A stretch of 8,138 bases of DNA from Caulobacteraceae bacterium (lineage in GTDB: Bacteria; Pseudomonadota; Alphaproteobacteria; Caulobacterales; Caulobacteraceae), in the NCBI GenBank assembly GCA_030151985.1, contig JASLDZ010000317.1, positions 1 to 8,138 of the forward strand, read 5' to 3'. Shown piece after piece: positions 5,868-8,138 of the stretch. The position numbers were made by a program, and so were the translations under genes. Position 1 is the first letter of the stretch; each line of letters opens with the position of its first letter. The notes below the pieces were generated by a model. The model had not been told where the DNA came from. It ran no database searches and saw only the letters and a program-made list of their open reading frames with translations.

Positions 5868-7916
5868 GTGTCCGACATCACCCCATCCAACCGCGCCGTC
5901 GCCCCCAGCGAGGCCCTCCGCGTCCCTCTCGCCGACATCGACGTCGCGCCCGAGAACCTGCGGGCGACGGAGCCGGCCGACGACGCCATCCCCGAACTGG
6001 CCGACACCATCGCGGCCGCCGGTCTCCTCTATCCGCTTCTCGTCCGTCCAGGACGCCAGGGCGAAGCCCCCTGGATGGCGCTCGACGGCCGGCGTCGGCT
6101 CCTGGCGTTGCGCGTCCTGGCGCAGGACGGCCGGACCGCTCCCGATCGACCGGTGAAGGTCGAGGTGGCACGCGCCAAGGCCGCCCAGGCCGCGGCGATC
6201 GTCATCTCCAACACCCAGCGCGCTCCGGTGCACGTGGCCGACGTGATCGTCGCCATCGGCCAGCTGAAGTCGCTGAAGCTGACGCCCGCCAAGATCGCCC
6301 TGGCGCTCGGCTACACCGAGCTCGAGGTCCGACGGCTCCAGCGCCTGGCCGGGCTGCCCCAGGCCGCTCTGGCGGCGCTGAAGGCCGGGCGCATCACGCT
6401 TCGCACCGCCAAGCTGCTTGCCCGCGTCACCGACCAGGAGGCGCTCGAGCGGTTCACCGAGCAGGCCGCCGCAGGCTACCTCTATGAGCACAGCCTCGCC
6501 CACCACCTCGAAGGTCGGCCAAGACTCGACGATCCCCTGTTCGACCTGATCGGCGTGGAGCGCTACCGCGCCGCCGGTGGCCGCATCGACCCCGATCTGT
6601 TCGGCGACTTCGGCGACGTCGTGCTCGATCCGGACAAGCTCCAGGGCCTGTGGGCCAAGCGGGTGCAGCCGTTCGTAGAGGCGGCCCAGGCCCGGGGCCT
6701 CGTCGTCTACCTGCAGGGCGGCGAGCTCTATCGCGCGCCGGAGGAGTTCGAGGTTGCAGGCCCCAATGGGGCGTCGATGCTCAGCGAAGACGGCAGGCTG
6801 GCCTTCGAGCTCGCCTGCGCCCGTACCGGCGATCTGGCCCGGGCGCTGTCTCAGGGCGAGCGGCATCGCGAGGAGCGCGATGGCGACCTTCTCGCGTTCT
6901 TGGTGGCGCGACTGGAGCAGGAGCAGGCGCTGCACGGAGCCGAGCGGATCGGGGCGGTGGGTTTCTTCCCGGAGGTCGGAACGGGCTTTGACGTGCAGGT
7001 CTACCTCAAGCCGGTGGAGCTCCCGGACCTCGTGGCCGAAGTGGAGGGGGACGACGACCACCGCCACGACGGTCGCCACTCCGATCTTTGCTCAGGCTCG
7101 CTCCACCGCCCCGAGATCGTCGTGCCCCGGCAGGAGTTCGACACCGGGGGTCGCGGCCATAGCCTGCACGAGACCTATACGGACATGGCGACCCGCGGCC
7201 TGATCCGCAGCTTGGCCGACGATCCGAACGCGGCGCTGACGGTCGCCGTGGCGCGTCTGTTCGTGATCCTGGCGTTGCACGGCGGCGGCGCGACAGAGCA
7301 GTCCGCCTCCACCCTGCAGGGGCGCCGCTACAGCCGCGGCTCCCTGCCGCCCCACCCGGCGCTGGATGGAGCGGTTCGGGCCCGCCTGGAGACGAAGCGC
7401 CGCGCCTACCTCGACTCGGGCCAGCGCCCGATACCCTGGGTGGACGCGCTAGCCCATGGCGAGAAGATGGAGCTTCTGGCGGAACTGGTCGCCATCAGCC
7501 TGGACCTGAAGGAAGCCGGGGCTCCCTGGATCCGGCATGCGGCGCGGGCGGAGGCGGCGGAGATCGCCGAGCTCACGGGCCACGACATCGCCGCCTACTG
7601 GACGCCGGATGCCGACTTCCTCGGCCACCACACCAAGACCCAGCTCTTGGGGGCGTTGGCGGCCATGGGCGCGGACGTCGCTCCGACGAAGGGGCTGAAG
7701 AAGGACGAGCTCGTCGGCTACGTGGTTTCGGTCGCGGCCGAGAAGGGCTGGGCCCCGCCGGCGCTGAACCTAAGAGCGGAACCGGCGGTGATCGCTGGGG
7801 CGGAGGGAACGGACGCCGTCCCCGATCCGCTCGCCGGCGGCCTCGCCGACCCTCTCGACGGGGCGGACGCGGTCACAAGCCAGATCGACGACGGGCGCCT
7901 CGCCCAAGCGGCGTGA
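5868..7916 (+). CDS. long ParB-like (ParB/RepB/Spo0J N-domain) protein
   Basis: 682 residues from the GTG at 5868, chosen for its AGGAG Shine-Dalgarno and because MSDITPSNRAV leads directly into the domain. An in-frame GTG at 5799 overlapping the toprim stop would add 23 Arg-rich residues and looks less likely. The ParB-like domain spans about 15-120: LRVPLADIDVAPENLR at 17-32, GLLYPLLVRP at 52-61, DGRRRLLAL at 73-81 in place of GERRxRA, and SNTQRAPVHVADV at 114-126 in place of ENxQR. An HTH-like segment lies at 138-160. Residues 200-570 are an uncharacterised region, and YWTPDADFLGHHTKTQLL at 577-594 with GLKKDELVGYV at 609-619 forms a C-terminal block that I recognise from long ParB-like proteins of alphaproteobacterial plasmids. 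It is distinct from the ParA-linked ParB and has no ParA of its own. A DNA-binding maintenance role is likely. Confidence 0.86.
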   Translation: MSDITPSNRAVAPSEALRVPLADIDVAPENLRATEPADDAIPELADTIAAAGLLYPLLVRPGRQGEAPWMALDGRRRLLALRVLAQDGRTAPDRPVKVEVARAKAAQAAAIVISNTQRAPVHVADVIVAIGQLKSLKLTPAKIALALGYTELEVRRLQRLAGLPQAALAALKAGRITLRTAKLLARVTDQEALERFTEQAAAGYLYEHSLAHHLEGRPRLDDPLFDLIGVERYRAAGGRIDPDLFGDFGDVVLDPDKLQGLWAKRVQPFVEAAQARGLVVYLQGGELYRAPEEFEVAGPNGASMLSEDGRLAFELACARTGDLARALSQGERHREERDGDLLAFLVARLEQEQALHGAERIGAVGFFPEVGTGFDVQVYLKPVELPDLVAEVEGDDDHRHDGRHSDLCSGSLHRPEIVVPRQEFDTGGRGHSLHETYTDMATRGLIRSLADDPNAALTVAVARLFVILALHGGGATEQSASTLQGRRYSRGSLPPHPALDGAVRARLETKRRAYLDSGQRPIPWVDALAHGEKMELLAELVAISLDLKEAGAPWIRHAARAEAAEIAELTGHDIAAYWTPDADFLGHHTKTQLLGALAAMGADVAPTKGLKKDELVGYVVSVAAEKGWAPPALNLRAEPAVIAGAEGTDAVPDPLAGGLADPLDGADAVTSQIDDGRLAQAA

Positions 7917-7924
7917 CGCGGCGG

Positions 7925-7954
7925 CGCGGCTCCGGCGTTCCTGTCGGGGCCGCG
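7925..7954 (+). terminator. terminator-like hairpin after the parB-like gene
   Basis: CGCGGCTCCGGC (7925-7936) pairs with GTCGGGGCCGCG (7943-7954) over 12 base pairs, two of them G-U (7931/7948 and 7935/7944), with the 6-base loop GTTCCT. It begins 9 bases after the stop codon. No T-tract follows, so it is either a weak or factor-assisted terminator or a 3'-end stabiliser. Confidence 0.5.
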
Positions 7955-7998
7955 TCCGAGGACGCCCACGAGGGCCGCCCTCCAGGATCATGCAGACC

Positions 7999-8046
7999 TT
8001 ACTACGGTTTACACAAAAGCGATAAGATGGGGTAAGATCGCTCTAT
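7999..8046 (+). promoter_or_regulatory. AT-rich promoter and operator-like dyad of the AAA ATPase gene
   Basis: TTTACA (8008-8013) is a plausible -35, and TAAGAT occurs twice one helical turn apart (8023-8028, 8033-8038) as possible -10 boxes. The spacing to the second is 19 bases, longer than ideal; TTACTA (7999-8004) to the first is 18. AGCGAT (8018-8023), 13 bases, then ATCGCT (8037-8042) is a perfect 6-bp dyad covering both -10 candidates, placed as a repressor operator would be. If 8033-8038 is the -10, transcription starts at about 8045, two bases before the ATG. Confidence 0.42.
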
Positions 8047-8138
8047 ATGGACCCGCGACTCAATCCCTATGCCCCCGGCGCCGGGTCGCCCCCTCCGGAA
8101 CTCGCCGGACGGGACGCCTTGATCGAGCGCGCCGCCAT
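8047..8138 (+). CDS. AAA-type ATP-binding protein (3' truncated by window end)
   Basis: Only the first 30 codons are present: MDPRLNPYAPGAG followed by SPPPELAGRDALIERAA. The pattern of NPYxPGAG, then PPxLAGRD, then an acidic helix start is the familiar N-terminus of a family of Orc1/Cdc6-like AAA ATP-binding proteins, in which the Walker A motif comes some 30-40 residues later, outside this window. No Shine-Dalgarno precedes the ATG at 8047 (the nearest G-run, 8029-8032, is too far away), which fits leaderless translation from the promoter that ends about two bases upstream. Linkage to the ParA/ParB/toprim block suggests an ATP-driven function in the element's replication or maintenance, but this is inferred. 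Confidence 0.68.
   Translation, partial: MDPRLNPYAPGAGSPPPELAGRDALIERAA

Larger units (their letters stand above)
7917..8046. other. intergenic region between the parB-like and AAA ATPase genes
   Basis: 130 bases without a gene. The left part is GC-rich and holds a strong hairpin (7925-7954) and a compact dyad GAGGGC-C-GCCCTC (7970-7982). The right part, from about 7990, is markedly AT-richer than anything else in the window and holds the promoter candidate and operator-like dyad of the ATPase gene. The two halves suggest that the par run ends here and a separate transcription unit begins. Confidence 0.6.

Noticed and set aside
5415..7079. 554-codon open frame on the - strand
   Set aside because: It is antisense to the toprim and long ParB-like genes, whose domain motifs are clear. 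High GC makes long antisense frames common, and its translation shows no recognisable domain.
1..8138. Canonical parS (TGTTTCACGTGAAACA) or KorB operator (TTTAGCSGCTAAA)
   Set aside because: Neither was seen by eye on either strand. The true centromere may be divergent or outside the window.
1..8138. CRISPR array, tRNA/rRNA gene, insertion sequence or att core repeats
   Set aside because: No regularly spaced repeats, no cloverleaf-like gene, and no transposase or terminal repeats were found. The integrase-like protein is not next to a tRNA within the window.

Overview
The window is very GC-rich DNA with strong G/C preference at third codon positions. Its gene types (KorB-like ParB, a cysteine-less toprim protein, a long ParB-like protein, an NPY/GRD-type AAA ATPase) and a Caulobacter-style promoter pattern suggest an alphaproteobacterium, perhaps Caulobacterales. 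This is an inference from sequence style, not a database match. The content looks like the maintenance backbone of a plasmid or an integrative conjugative element.

Layout. (1) Positions 1-1202, + strand: the 3' part of a regulator with a LuxR-type helix-turn-helix (HTH) followed by two tandem LysR-type HTH domains and no LysR effector domain. (2) Positions 1249-2373, - strand, convergent with it: a P4-type integrase-like protein whose catalytic residues are nearly all replaced and which contains no tyrosine at all. A small 61-residue gene lies just upstream and is coupled to it by a GTGA overlap. (3) Positions 2559-2698: a divergent control region. (4) Positions 2699-7916, + strand: a run of co-directional genes, namely a 127-residue hypothetical protein, ParA, a KorB-like ParB, a toprim (DUF7146-like) protein and a 682-residue ParB-like protein. 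(5) Positions 7917-8046: a terminator-like hairpin followed by an AT-richer promoter with a dyad. (6) Positions 8047-8138: the first 30 codons of an AAA-type ATPase, cut by the window end.

Working together: ParA and the KorB-like ParB are the likely partition pair, and the KorB-like protein may also act as a global repressor. The toprim protein, the second ParB-like protein and the ATPase are probably replication or maintenance functions of the same element. The tandem-HTH regulator and the catalytically dead integrase-like protein are the most unusual proteins. The most unusual non-coding feature is an identical 12-base G-rich motif placed immediately after the stop codons of both parB and the toprim gene, each time at the head of a foldable leader for the next gene.
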